From Lachnospiraceae bacterium (GTDB lineage: Bacteria; Bacillota; Clostridia; Lachnospirales; Lachnospiraceae), in the NCBI GenBank assembly GCA_016283755.1, contig JAEENO010000020.1:84156-148155 (forward strand): a DNA stretch of 64,000 bases, read 5' to 3'. The position numbers were made by a program, and so were the translations under genes. A model generated the notes under the pieces. That model was given only the letters and a program-made list of their open reading frames with translations. It was not told where the DNA came from and did no database searches. Of the stretch, positions 17,109 through 25,196 are shown piece by piece. Every line of letters begins with the position of its first letter. The first letter of the stretch is position 1.

Positions 17109-18995
17109 TTAATCTCCGAAAATATCATCCTCGTAATTTTCTTCAGGCGGAGTCAGAGTCGGAACGCTTCCTTCCTTGTCTTCATCAGGATAAATGTTGA
17201 AGTAAGGAAGTATCTCTGTCATAATCTCTTTCGCAAGATTCGTTGCAAGCGAACTTTGCGCCTGGTTCTCAAGATTCGGTTCATCAATAATTACGTATAT
17301 TAAAAGCTTAGGATTGGCCGCCGGTGCAAATCCGATGAAAGATACCAGGTACTTCTTGTTGCCTCGTGGGAGCTTTTCCGCGGTACCGGTCTTACCGCCC
17401 ATGGTGTAACCTTCTACCTTGGCAGAATGGCCTGTTCCTACCTGAACCGTTGTATATAAGTATTTTCGTAAATATCTCGAAGTCTCTTCGGATATGGTCT
17501 GTCTTATAAGATATGACGAAAGCTGTTCTTCCGCTCTTCCATCCGCTGTCCAGCACTCTTTTAATATATGAGGCTTATAATAATTGCCTCCGTTGATAAG
17601 CGACGAAAAGCCCGCTGCAAGCTGAACCATGGTTACATTAAAGTTCTGACCGAACGAGTTGGTTGCAAGCGATGCTGCATTCATATTATCGATTGTGTAG
17701 ATTAAAGTATCTGTTCTTGCTTCACCCGGAAGGTCAATATTGGTCTTCTTACCGAATCCGAAGATCGCCTGATACTTCGTAAAAGCATCAACTCCGATTA
17801 CACGGCTCATCTGCATAAGCGCGTCATTACAGGAATTATTGATTGCCTGCTCTATGGTCTCCCATCCGTGGCCTTCACGGTTAACGCATCTTATCTTATG
17901 TCCGCCGGCATTCTCTGAGCCGTCACAATAGTAATGCTCGTCACCGGTAAGCTTACCACAGTCAAGGCCTGCCGCAACCGTAAAGGGCTTCGCGGTAGAA
18001 CCCGGCTCATATGTCGATGTTACGCAGAAATTATTCCAGAGGTTATTGAGTATATTAAGAATCTCTTCATCAGACATTTCAGCAATCTGTTCTTCCGAAT
18101 AATACATGGAAAGATCTCTCGGATCGTTAAGATCAAATGAAGGATATGATGCCATAGCATATATTTCGCCGCTGTTAGGGTCCATAACGATTACAGCCGT
18201 ATTCTTACTTCCGAGTCCATACTCTCCGTAGCTTAAACTGTCATTAAAAGCTTTGATTTTCTGCTCTACTACCATCTGAACATTAAGATCGAGCGTGGTG
18301 CACAATGTATGACCATCCGTAGGATTAATAATATTCTTCTGGAAATCATTGTCGGAATCAAGATATCCGTACTGTCTTCCGTTAATGCCGTTTAATGTAT
18401 CGTTATAATACTTCTCTAATCCGGTCACACCTTCATTACCTGCTGTAATAAAACCTATAACATTGGCTGCCAGGCTTCCGTAAGGATACATTCTAATATA
18501 TTCCTTCTCAAACCATATACCGGTTATATAGGCTTTGTTCGTATCAACAGTTTCCTTATATGCATTGAATTCCTGAACTTTTTCGAAGGAAACCTTTTTC
18601 TTTAATACAATGTACTGACTTGTCTTGTTCTCGTTAAGCTTCTCTCTTATCTCGGTTTCATCTAATTCAAATATTTTAACGAGTGCTCCGACACTTACAT
18701 CAATGCAGTCCTTCTTAGCATTAAGTACTTTGCAGTCAAGTATTACATTATATACATCCATACTTGTTGCAAGGATTGTACCGTTTCTGTCTACAATATC
18801 ACCTCTTTTATAAGGAATCGTAAGTGACGAGTACTCCTGCTGATTAAGGACTATTCTCTTATAACGCTCGCCCTGAACCATCTGAATATATATAATTCTT
18901 CCCACTAAAAACAGTAGTGCCGCGAATATTATCACGAGCACTACCGTTAATTTCTTATTGATTGTCTTTCTTATTGTTCTTTTATAAGACTTCAA
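17109..18995 (-). CDS. Class B penicillin-binding protein (FtsI/PBP2B/SpoVD type)
   Basis: 628 aa starting at a TTG (18995) with AGGATAG upstream. One N-terminal transmembrane anchor (about residues 15-37), a dimerisation domain, then the transpeptidase with SxxK (STAKPF, near residue 333), SxN (SCN, near 386) and KTG (GKTGTAEKL, near 534). It cross-links septal peptidoglycan with FtsW. The acidic Pro/Glu tail has no PASTA repeat that I can see, which argues for FtsI/PBP2B over SpoVD. It is the only PBP in this dcw cluster. Confidence 0.93.
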   Translation of the reverse strand: MKSYKRTIRKTINKKLTVVLVIIFAALLFLVGRIIYIQMVQGERYKRIVLNQQEYSSLTIPYKRGDIVDRNGTILATSMDVYNVILDCKVLNAKKDCIDVSVGALVKIFELDETEIREKLNENKTSQYIVLKKKVSFEKVQEFNAYKETVDTNKAYITGIWFEKEYIRMYPYGSLAANVIGFITAGNEGVTGLEKYYNDTLNGINGRQYGYLDSDNDFQKNIINPTDGHTLCTTLDLNVQMVVEQKIKAFNDSLSYGEYGLGSKNTAVIVMDPNSGEIYAMASYPSFDLNDPRDLSMYYSEEQIAEMSDEEILNILNNLWNNFCVTSTYEPGSTAKPFTVAAGLDCGKLTGDEHYYCDGSENAGGHKIRCVNREGHGWETIEQAINNSCNDALMQMSRVIGVDAFTKYQAIFGFGKKTNIDLPGEARTDTLIYTIDNMNAASLATNSFGQNFNVTMVQLAAGFSSLINGGNYYKPHILKECWTADGRAEEQLSSYLIRQTISEETSRYLRKYLYTTVQVGTGHSAKVEGYTMGGKTGTAEKLPRGNKKYLVSFIGFAPAANPKLLIYVIIDEPNLENQAQSSLATNLAKEIMTEILPYFNIYPDEDKEGSVPTLTPPEENYEDDIFGD

Positions 18996-19015
18996 TTCTC
19001 TATCCTAACCGCATT

Positions 19016-19552
19016 TTACTTGCCGGTAAATATCATGCCGAAAACGGTATTATCCTTTCCGCCTGGGATATCTCTATATTGCTCCATATAATCCGTATTG
19101 TCAATATGATAATACTGAATCTGGCCCTCTGCAGGATATACCATTTTAAGTTCATTTATGGCCTTATCTCTAATCTCTTCAAGATTTACGGATGCTTCGA
19201 TTCTCTTCTCGTATACGTTGTTGGTTTCGGTAAGATTAACGAGCTGCGCTTTTAAAGAAGTGACATGATTTAATCTCTTATTGTACTCTGCTCTTAAGTT
19301 AATGTAGGATACACATAAGACCATAACAAGAGCAGTTGCACCGATCATTGCAACCATATTGATTCTGCTCTTTCTCTTCTGGCATGCAAGAGTATGAACT
19401 CTATGAAGTCTGCGAGCTTCTTCTTCCTCGAGACGTCTTCTCTCATTCTCCTCTGCTATTGCCTGTCTTCTTGCAGCTTCCTTGCTAAAATCAAACGCCG
19501 GAGCAGCGGTTCCTTCAACATACTCCTCATTCATCCATGAAACATTTGCCAT
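19016..19552 (-). CDS. ftsL: FtsL-like cell division protein
   Basis: 178 aa, bitopic. An acidic/basic coiled N-terminal region (RRQAIAEENERRRLEEEEARRL) is followed by one transmembrane helix (about residues 67-88) and an extracellular leucine-zipper-like helix (LNHVTSLKAQLVNLTETNNV). Family sequence conservation is low, but position between rsmH and the class B PBP gene plus this layout identify FtsL. The N-terminal cytoplasmic part is longer than in many FtsL proteins. It should act with FtsQ/DivIC to activate septal synthesis. Confidence 0.82.
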   Translation of the reverse strand: MANVSWMNEEYVEGTAAPAFDFSKEAARRQAIAEENERRRLEEEEARRLHRVHTLACQKRKSRINMVAMIGATALVMVLCVSYINLRAEYNKRLNHVTSLKAQLVNLTETNNVYEKRIEASVNLEEIRDKAINELKMVYPAEGQIQYYHIDNTDYMEQYRDIPGGKDNTVFGMIFTGK

Positions 19553-19567
19553 AAGTCTTCTCCTTTT

Positions 19568-20512
19568 TTATTTCGCAGCTTTCTCGAATACACGAAGCTT
19601 TGCGCTGTGTGATCTGCTGTTAATTTCAAGTTCTTCAGCTGATGGCGTAATAGGCTTTTTCGTAACTACATGTCCTTTGCTTTTCTTCCCACATACACAC
19701 ACCGGAAATTCCTTAGGGCATGTACACGGGTTCTCATTCCTCTTAAATGCTTCCTTAACAATTCTGTCTTCCAAGGAATGAAACGTTATTATTGCTAATC
19801 TCCCCGAAGGTGCTAAGAAATCTATCATTCCGTCTATGGAATCTGTTAAGACTTCAAGCTCCTTATTACATTCAATTCTAAGTGCCTGGAAAGTTCTCAT
19901 CGCAGGATTCGGACCATCCATCCAGAACTTCTTAGGAATCGCATGTCTTACTATCTCTGCAAGTTCACCTGTTGTTTTGATTCTCCCCTTACTTCGCTCG
20001 GCTACTATGTGCTTCGCGATGTTCTTGGCGAACTTGTCTTCACCGTAATCTCTTATTATCTTAAATATTTCATTTTCATCATATTCGTTAACGATCATCT
20101 CTGCTGTTAAAGGATTCCTGTTATCCATTCGCATATCAAGCGGTGCATCCTTTTCCATATATGAGAATCCTCGTTCTTTTGTGTCCAATTGGAAGGATGA
20201 AACCCCGATGTCAAGAAGTATTCCGTCTACGTTCTCAATACCAAGCTCCTTAACTCTTGTAACCAGGTTCTTATAATTATCCCTGATTATCATCGCCCTC
20301 TCGTTATATTGCATAAGCTTCAGAGTCGCTGCATTAATTGCGTCTTCATCCTGGTCGATTCCTATGAGCCGTCCGTTTTCATTAAGTCTCTTGCATATCT
20401 CAAAAGAATGTCCCGCACCTCCAAGTGTTCCGTCTACATATATCCCGTCAGGCTTAATATTGAGCGATTCAATTGTCTCATTAAGTAAAACCGATACATG
20501 ATTGAATTCCAT
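19568..20512 (-). CDS. rsmH: 16S rRNA (cytosine-1402-N4)-methyltransferase
   Basis: 314 aa. The SAM-binding [10 protein letters not shown] near the N-terminus, [23 protein letters not shown] and RIECNKEL(E)VL are hallmark RsmH/MraW motifs, and the protein ends in the conserved [14 protein letters not shown]. It methylates the base of C1402 in 16S rRNA at the decoding site. It starts 13 bp after mraZ in the standard dcw order. Confidence 0.97.
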   Translation of the reverse strand: MEFNHVSVLLNETIESLNIKPDGIYVDGTLGGAGHSFEICKRLNENGRLIGIDQDEDAINAATLKLMQYNERAMIIRDNYKNLVTRVKELGIENVDGILLDIGVSSFQLDTKERGFSYMEKDAPLDMRMDNRNPLTAEMIVNEYDENEIFKIIRDYGEDKFAKNIAKHIVAERSKGRIKTTGELAEIVRHAIPKKFWMDGPNPAMRTFQALRIECNKELEVLTDSIDGMIDFLAPSGRLAIITFHSLEDRIVKEAFKRNENPCTCPKEFPVCVCGKKSKGHVVTKKPITPSAEELEINSRSHSAKLRVFEKAAK

Positions 20513-20525
20513 TTCTTATGCCTTT

Positions 20526-20954
20526 CTATATGCTAAGTCCGAGTTCTGCCATATGCTCTGCAATCTCGTCCATATCATCGTATGTATTATCCTGCCATCT
20601 TTGCTTATCCCAGATCTCAATCCTCGATAACGTTCCGGCGGTTACTATATCCTTATCGAGTCCTGCATATTCTCTAAGCACAGGCGGTATAAGTACTCTT
20701 CCCTGCTTATCAATCTCGCACGAAGCTGCACCGGAGAAGAAGAATCTTAAGAACTTCCTCGCATCCTTCGAAGTTAAGTTAACCGTCTTAAACTTCTCTT
20801 CGATGTTCTTCCATTCTGTAGTGGTGTATCCGTAGAGACAACCGTCAAAACCTTTTGTAATAACGCACTCATCACCGAACTCCTCACGGAACTTGGACGG
20901 AACTATCATTCTGCCCTTGGCATCAATCGAATGATTATACTCACCCATGAACAT
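20526..20954 (-). CDS. mraZ: Transcriptional regulator MraZ
   Basis: 142 aa with two SpoVT/AbrB-like half domains: MGEYNHSIDAKGRMIVPSKFRE and SCEIDKQGRVLIPPVLREYAGL. MraZ forms a DNA-binding ring and usually represses its own dcw promoter through short direct repeats. AAAGGAGGA is placed well before ATG 20954. The upstream region holds 10-bp-phased repeats of the kind expected for autoregulation. First gene of the division cluster. Confidence 0.96.
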   Translation of the reverse strand: MFMGEYNHSIDAKGRMIVPSKFREEFGDECVITKGFDGCLYGYTTTEWKNIEEKFKTVNLTSKDARKFLRFFFSGAASCEIDKQGRVLIPPVLREYAGLDKDIVTAGTLSRIEIWDKQRWQDNTYDDMDEIAEHMAELGLSI

Positions 20955-20998
20955 AATGATTATTCCTCCTTTCCACGATTCTTTCGATTTTTAAGCGG

Positions 20999-21062
20999 TT
21001 ATCCACGAAGTTATTAACTTATCCACCACTTCGTGGTACTTCCCACCACTTCACTCCACTTT
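20999..21062 (-). promoter_or_regulatory. Probable MraZ operator: 10-bp-phased GTGG repeats
   Basis: In the minus-strand direction, blocks reading (A)AGTGG recur with exact 10-bp phase (CACT on the plus strand at 21027, 21047 and 21057, with a degenerate TACT at 21037), and TTATCCAC occurs at 20999 and 21019, 20 bp apart. They lie between the -10 box and the mraZ start, where MraZ box repeats are found in other bacteria. Confidence 0.6.
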
Positions 21063-21069
21063 CAATCAT

Positions 21070-21098
21070 ATAGTACTACAAATTGCACATTAAATCAA
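21070..21098 (-). promoter_or_regulatory. Promoter of the dcw cluster (mraZ)
   Basis: Minus-strand -35 TTGATT (21093-21098), 17-bp spacer, -10 TACTAT (21070-21075), immediately upstream of the repeat operator. Confidence 0.7.
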
Positions 21099-21157
21099 GT
21101 GTTTTTCTTGATTTTCTGCACGTTTCACGGATTTTTTATAAAACCACAAAATAAAGA

Positions 21158-21205
21158 AAGCCCCGAAAAAACGACCACTAAATAAGTCATTTTTCCGGAG
21201 CTTTT
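21158..21205 (-). terminator. Terminator after lgt
   Basis: Stem AAAGCTCCGGAAAAA pairing with TTTTTTCGGGGCTTT, followed by CTTTATTTT on the minus strand, between lgt and the mraZ promoter. Confidence 0.7.
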
Positions 21206-21245
21206 ACTCCATACTTTTCAATATGAAATTATGAAACTTTTGTGT

Positions 21246-22118
21246 CTATGCTGCAGGGGAACACTTCTTCCTAAGTCTTATTCTTACAGCTATATCAATG
21301 ATAAGCGCTGCAACGAATAATACCATTCCGAGAACCTGCGATATCGCAATTCCCGTACTTCCTATCTGAAGCTGGTCCGTACGAAGTCCTTCAATCCAGA
21401 ATCTTCCGATTCCGTATCCGCCAAGATACCATAAGAACACTTCGCCGTTGAAGGCCTTATGTCTCTTAAATGCATTCATAAGTATAAAAACGCCCAAATT
21501 CCAGAGTCCTTCATAAAGGAAGGTCGGATGTACCTGTACAAACTTAATATCGTCTATAACAACGGAATTTGCTTCCATAAGCGGTGTTATCTCGTTATCC
21601 CTTATCGCAGATACAGGAAGCTGCATTGCGAGAAGATTATTCGTATATCCTCCGAATGCCTCTCTGTTGAAGAAATTGCCCCATCTGCCGATTATCTGTC
21701 CCAAGACAAGGCCAAGTCCCGCTGTATCGGTCAAAAGCGGAAATGAGAGCTTTTTAACCTTGCCATAGATAAATGCGGTAATAATCGCTGCTATAACCGC
21801 ACCGTATATCGCAAGTCCGCCGCCTCTTATATTGATAATATCAGCAGGATGCTTACCGTAATAATCCCACTTAAAGATTACATAGTAAAGTCTTGCTCCT
21901 ATAACCGAGAAAACAACCTCATATATTGCAAGGTCCATATAAGTCTCGGGATTCTGCCCGCTTCGCTTTGCTTCATAGCACGCCATTGCAATTCCGGCAA
22001 GTACCGCCAAAGCAATACATACGCCGTAAAAAGCTATCTCAAGCTTACCTATGAAAAAGCTTTTTCCCACATAGTTAAGATGTATTCCTATGTTCGGAAA
22101 ATTAATCATATAGTCCAT
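21246..22118 (-). CDS. lgt: Prolipoprotein diacylglyceryl transferase
   Basis: 290 aa from ATG 22118 (AAGGTG upstream; a GTG at 22124 is possible). Seven or so membrane helices and the Lgt signature GRWGNFFNREAFGG, with HPTFLYE(GLWN) and RFWIEGLRTDQL nearby. It transfers diacylglycerol to the lipobox cysteine of prelipoproteins, for example the CapA-like lipoprotein at 47 kb. It begins 10 bp after the thrS stop codon and is probably in the same transcript. Confidence 0.96.
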   Translation of the reverse strand: MDYMINFPNIGIHLNYVGKSFFIGKLEIAFYGVCIALAVLAGIAMACYEAKRSGQNPETYMDLAIYEVVFSVIGARLYYVIFKWDYYGKHPADIINIRGGGLAIYGAVIAAIITAFIYGKVKKLSFPLLTDTAGLGLVLGQIIGRWGNFFNREAFGGYTNNLLAMQLPVSAIRDNEITPLMEANSVVIDDIKFVQVHPTFLYEGLWNLGVFILMNAFKRHKAFNGEVFLWYLGGYGIGRFWIEGLRTDQLQIGSTGIAISQVLGMVLFVAALIIDIAVRIRLRKKCSPAA

Positions 22119-22127
22119 AATCACACC

Positions 22128-24092
22128 TTACTTGTTATCCTGCTGTACAGTTACTTCTCTTATTGCCTTGGTACGAATCTCTTCGCAGATTCTGTCGGCA
22201 AATTCCTTAACTGACATCTTGCCTTCATCACCGGCAAATCTTGATCCTACTGCTACTTCGCCCGCAGCTTCTTCCTGCTCACCGACAACAAGTCTATACG
22301 GGATTCTGTCAAGACGAGCTTCTCTTATCTTAAATCCGATCTTCTCGGAACGCGCATCAACTTCAGTCTCAATGCCGCGAGCACGAAGCTCAGCACATAC
22401 CTTATCCGCATAATCAATATACTTATCGGATATAGGAAGAATTCTTACCTGTTCAGGGCAAAGCCATGTAGGGAAGTTACCTGCATAGTGCTCGATAAGC
22501 CAAGCAAGGGTTCTTTCATAGCATCCCATTGATGTTCTGTGAATAATGTAAGGGCGAACCTTATCACCGTTCTGGTCGATGAAGTACATATCGAACTTTT
22601 CTGCGGAAGCGCAGTCAAGCTGAACCGTAATCATTGTATCTTCCTTGCCGTATACATTTTTAGCCTGAATATCAATCTTAGGGCCGTAGAAAGCTGCTTC
22701 TCCGTCTGCCTCTGTAAACGGAACACCCTTCTCAATAAGAACTTCTCTTAAAGCACCCTGTGTTCTGTTCCAATAGTCTTCGTCACCGATATACTTCTCT
22801 GTATTGGCAGGATCCCACTTTGAGAGTCTGTATGTAACGTCATCCTGTAAACCAAGTGTAGAAAGAATATGGTAAGCCAAGTCGATACAGTTCTTTAACT
22901 CCTGCTCTGCCTGGTCAGGACGGATAATGTTATGTCCTTCAGATATAGTAAACTGACGAACTCTTGTAAGTCCATGCATTTCTCCGGAGTCTTCGTTTCT
23001 GAAAAGTGTTGAAGTCTCGCTCATTCTATACGGAAGGTCTCTGTAGGACTTCTGCTCATTCTTATATACAAAGTACTGGAACGGACATGTCATAGGACGA
23101 AGTGCCATACATTCCTTGTCTTCCGGATCGCCAAGAACGAACATTCCGTCAAGATAATGATCCCAGTGACCCGAAATCTTGTAAAGGTCTGACTTAGCCA
23201 TTAACGGAGTTCTTGTTCTTACGTAGCCCCACTCTCTGTCCTCAAGGTCCTCAATCCATCTCTGGAGCTTCATAATCATCTTGGTTCCCTTAGGTGTAAA
23301 GAGAGGAAGTCCCTGTCCGATTACATCTACAGTTGTAAATAATCCCATTTCGCGGCCAAGCTTATTATGGTCACGACGCTTAGCATCTTCAAGCTGCTCA
23401 AGGTAAGCATCAAGGTCTTCCTTGTTATCAAATGCAGTACCGTAGATTCTCTGAAGGCGCTCTCTCTTCTCATCGCCTCTCCAATATGCCATTGAAGAAG
23501 AGATAAGCTTAAAAGCTTTAACTCCCTTGGTATTCATAAGATGAGGGCCTGCGCAAAGATCTGTGAAGCCTTCTCCCTGGCTGTAGAAAGAGATAATTGC
23601 ATCTTCAGGAAGATCACGAATAAGCTCTACCTTATATGGCTCCTTTAAATCTTCCATCTTCTTGATTGCTTCTGCTCTCGGAAGTTCGAAGTATGTAAGA
23701 CGCTCACCCTTCTTAATAATCTTCTTCATTTCCTTTTCGATTTCGTCAAGGTCTTCTCTGGAGAATGGCTCAGTATCGAAATCATAATAGAATCCCGTAT
23801 CGATTGCAGGTCCGATTGCTACCTTAACATTAGGACGTACAACCTTAACAGCCTCAGCCAAAATATGTGATGCTGTATGGCGAAGAACTCTTAAACCTTC
23901 AGGGTCCTTAGCTGTAAAGATTCTTAAAGTGCAATCCTTATCTATAACTGTTCGAAGATCGCACACCTTGCCGTCGATTTCAGCTGCACATGCCGCACGG
24001 CCGAGACCTTCGGAGATATCCATTGCGATATCGAATGCCATTTTCTTTTCCTGATACTCTCTTACAGAGCCATCAACCAATGTAATCTTCAT
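22128..24092 (-). CDS. thrS: Threonyl-tRNA synthetase
   Basis: 654 aa class II synthetase. Domains in order: N-terminal TGS, the second additional domain with the editing HxxxH (HTASHILAEA), catalytic core with the Zn ligands (MRPMTCPF, HRTSMG) and motif 2 (FRNEDSGEMHGLTRVRQF), and the anticodon-binding domain. It charges and proofreads tRNA-Thr. AAGGAGGAATTGAT precedes ATG 24092. A T-box leader with an intrinsic terminator sits directly upstream, so expression should rise when tRNA-Thr is uncharged. Confidence 0.97.
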   Translation of the reverse strand: MKITLVDGSVREYQEKKMAFDIAMDISEGLGRAACAAEIDGKVCDLRTVIDKDCTLRIFTAKDPEGLRVLRHTASHILAEAVKVVRPNVKVAIGPAIDTGFYYDFDTEPFSREDLDEIEKEMKKIIKKGERLTYFELPRAEAIKKMEDLKEPYKVELIRDLPEDAIISFYSQGEGFTDLCAGPHLMNTKGVKAFKLISSSMAYWRGDEKRERLQRIYGTAFDNKEDLDAYLEQLEDAKRRDHNKLGREMGLFTTVDVIGQGLPLFTPKGTKMIMKLQRWIEDLEDREWGYVRTRTPLMAKSDLYKISGHWDHYLDGMFVLGDPEDKECMALRPMTCPFQYFVYKNEQKSYRDLPYRMSETSTLFRNEDSGEMHGLTRVRQFTISEGHNIIRPDQAEQELKNCIDLAYHILSTLGLQDDVTYRLSKWDPANTEKYIGDEDYWNRTQGALREVLIEKGVPFTEADGEAAFYGPKIDIQAKNVYGKEDTMITVQLDCASAEKFDMYFIDQNGDKVRPYIIHRTSMGCYERTLAWLIEHYAGNFPTWLCPEQVRILPISDKYIDYADKVCAELRARGIETEVDARSEKIGFKIREARLDRIPYRLVVGEQEEAAGEVAVGSRFAGDEGKMSVKEFADRICEEIRTKAIREVTVQQDNK

Positions 24093-24112
24093 ATCAATTC
24101 CTCCTTAATAAA

Positions 24113-24340
24113 TGAAAAAAGTCCCTTGCATATGCAAGGGACGTAATATACGCGGTTCCACCCAAGTTGCCATTCTCATGGCCTCTCAAACTGACTATAA
24201 CGTAGTCACCGGACCTTATTAGGGCCGCTCTGAGGTGGTCTTCGGACGAATGTCTATTAAATCGCTCTCAGCATTCACGATTCTCTCTGTCATATACTTA
24301 GACGTCTTACTCTTCTCATCAACGCGTTGGTTTGTTAAAT
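24113..24340 (-). promoter_or_regulatory. T-box riboswitch leader of thrS
   Basis: On the minus strand the leader contains the invariant T-box GGGTGGAACCGCG (24151-24163), the Stem I start (GATGAGAAGAGTAAG) and an AGAGAGAATCG segment. The thrS context implies a Thr specifier; ACC in GACCACC is my best candidate, unproven. The T-box side pairs to form an antiterminator that competes with the terminator at 24115-24142. Confidence 0.9.
24115..24142 (-). terminator. T-box-controlled terminator of thrS
   Basis: A perfect palindrome GTCCCTTGCA-TATGCAAGGGAC followed by TTTTTT in the minus-strand direction, 23 bp before the thrS start. Confidence 0.9.
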
Positions 24341-24347
24341 TATTTGA

Positions 24348-24376
24348 ATGATAACGCAATTGCGCTTCGTTGTCAA
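24348..24376 (-). promoter_or_regulatory. Promoter of thrS T-box transcript
   Basis: Minus-strand -35 TTGACA (24371-24376), 17-bp spacer, -10 TATCAT (24348-24353). The -35 box overlaps the edge of the structured repeat array. Confidence 0.72.
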
Positions 24377-24553
24377 GTGCCACTTGGCTATTCTTTGAGC
24401 TTCGGTTCGCATAGCGAACTCGAATCCTGCTTCGCAGGACAAGTGCCGCACTTTTGTGCGTCACTTGGCTATTCTTTGAACTTCGGCGCACATAGTGCGC
24501 TCGAATCCCACTGCGTGGGACAAGTGTCATACTGCGTATGCCACTTGGTTATT
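24374..24553 (-). repeat. Tandem array of hairpin-rich repeats with compensatory stem changes
   Basis: Two full units (24374-24439, 24440-24520) and a partial third (24521-24553). On the minus strand each unit has CAAGTG...CACTTG enclosing an inner hairpin, then a TCC-N-GGA hairpin, TTCGAG, a third hairpin with loop TAT, and CCGAAGYTCAAAGAATAG. Stem sequences differ between units while pairing is kept (CCTGC/GCAGG against CCCAC/GTGGG; TTCGC/GCGAA against CGCAC/GTGCG). The array starts at the stop codon of the SEC-C gene. Confidence 0.85.
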
Positions 24554-25049
24554 TACCGCAACAATGCTTATATTTCTTACCGCTGCCGCATGGACACGGA
24601 TCGTTTCTTCCGACTTTCTTACCTACACGGATAGTTGTGGATTCTTTCTGCTCCTTATAGAGAGCTTTTCTCTCATCCTCGGTAAAAATGCTTTCCCACT
24701 GCGGAAGTCCGTATAACCAGTCAGCCTTAGCTCTTACCATATTCTTATATAGCTTAGCCTTATCAAACTTCAATGAAACAACCGTATCCTCTTCCATTGT
24801 GTCAATCGGGTTAGGTGTTACAAGCGAATCATCTATTCCATCAAGAAAACCAACCATTGCCATAAGTTCGATTCCGAACTTATCTGCAAGTTCCTTAACG
24901 GTTCCCTTTACTTCCTCATCAGGATTCGTAAGAAGCTTCTCATATACGGAAGTCTCCTTCTCAAAATATCTTCTCCAGAAGCTCTGCAACTCATTTCTGT
25001 CTGCCTGCTCATTATAAGCCATGCTTCTCCACTGTTCCAATAATGCCAT
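24549..25049 (-). CDS. SEC-C motif protein
   Basis: 166 aa from ATG 25049 (GAGGTG upstream, in-frame codons above it are unlikely). The N-terminal 120 residues are predicted helical with no family I recognise. The C-terminus is a zinc-binding SEC-C motif, [20 protein letters not shown], as at the end of SecA and in many small standalone proteins. The role is unknown; SEC-C domains bind Zn and can contact the ribosome or SecB in SecA. Its stop codon is part of the third copy of the structured repeat. Confidence 0.88.
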   Translation of the reverse strand: MALLEQWRSMAYNEQADRNELQSFWRRYFEKETSVYEKLLTNPDEEVKGTVKELADKFGIELMAMVGFLDGIDDSLVTPNPIDTMEEDTVVSLKFDKAKLYKNMVRAKADWLYGLPQWESIFTEDERKALYKEQKESTTIRVGKKVGRNDPCPCGSGKKYKHCCGK

Positions 25050-25124
25050 AATGCACCTCATTTTAATATTCTATGGGATAAGCCCACTTCACCTATTATA
25101 CTTTAATTCATATAAAACTACAAT

Positions 25125-25159
25125 AAAAAGCGCCCGAAATTTAGATAATCTCGGGCGCC
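25125..25159 (-). terminator. Terminator after the NCS2 permease gene
   Basis: Stem GCGCCCGA / TCGGGCGC followed by TTTTTATT on the minus strand, 38 bp after the permease stop. Confidence 0.8.
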
Positions 25160-25196
25160 ACAACTTTTTCAACTTTTTCTTCTTAAACTCTATAAA

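Noticed and set aside
24219-24530. 103-aa minus-strand frame over T-box and repeats
   Set aside because: It runs through the T-box leader and the hairpin repeats, and its repeated peptide simply mirrors the DNA repeat.
24374-24553. CRISPR array
   Set aside because: The repeats are contiguous with no spacers, and vary in their stems; no cas genes in the window.
24332-24716. Plus-strand frames across the repeat array
   Set aside because: Coding would have to span the array and the antisense of the SEC-C gene; no ribosome site.
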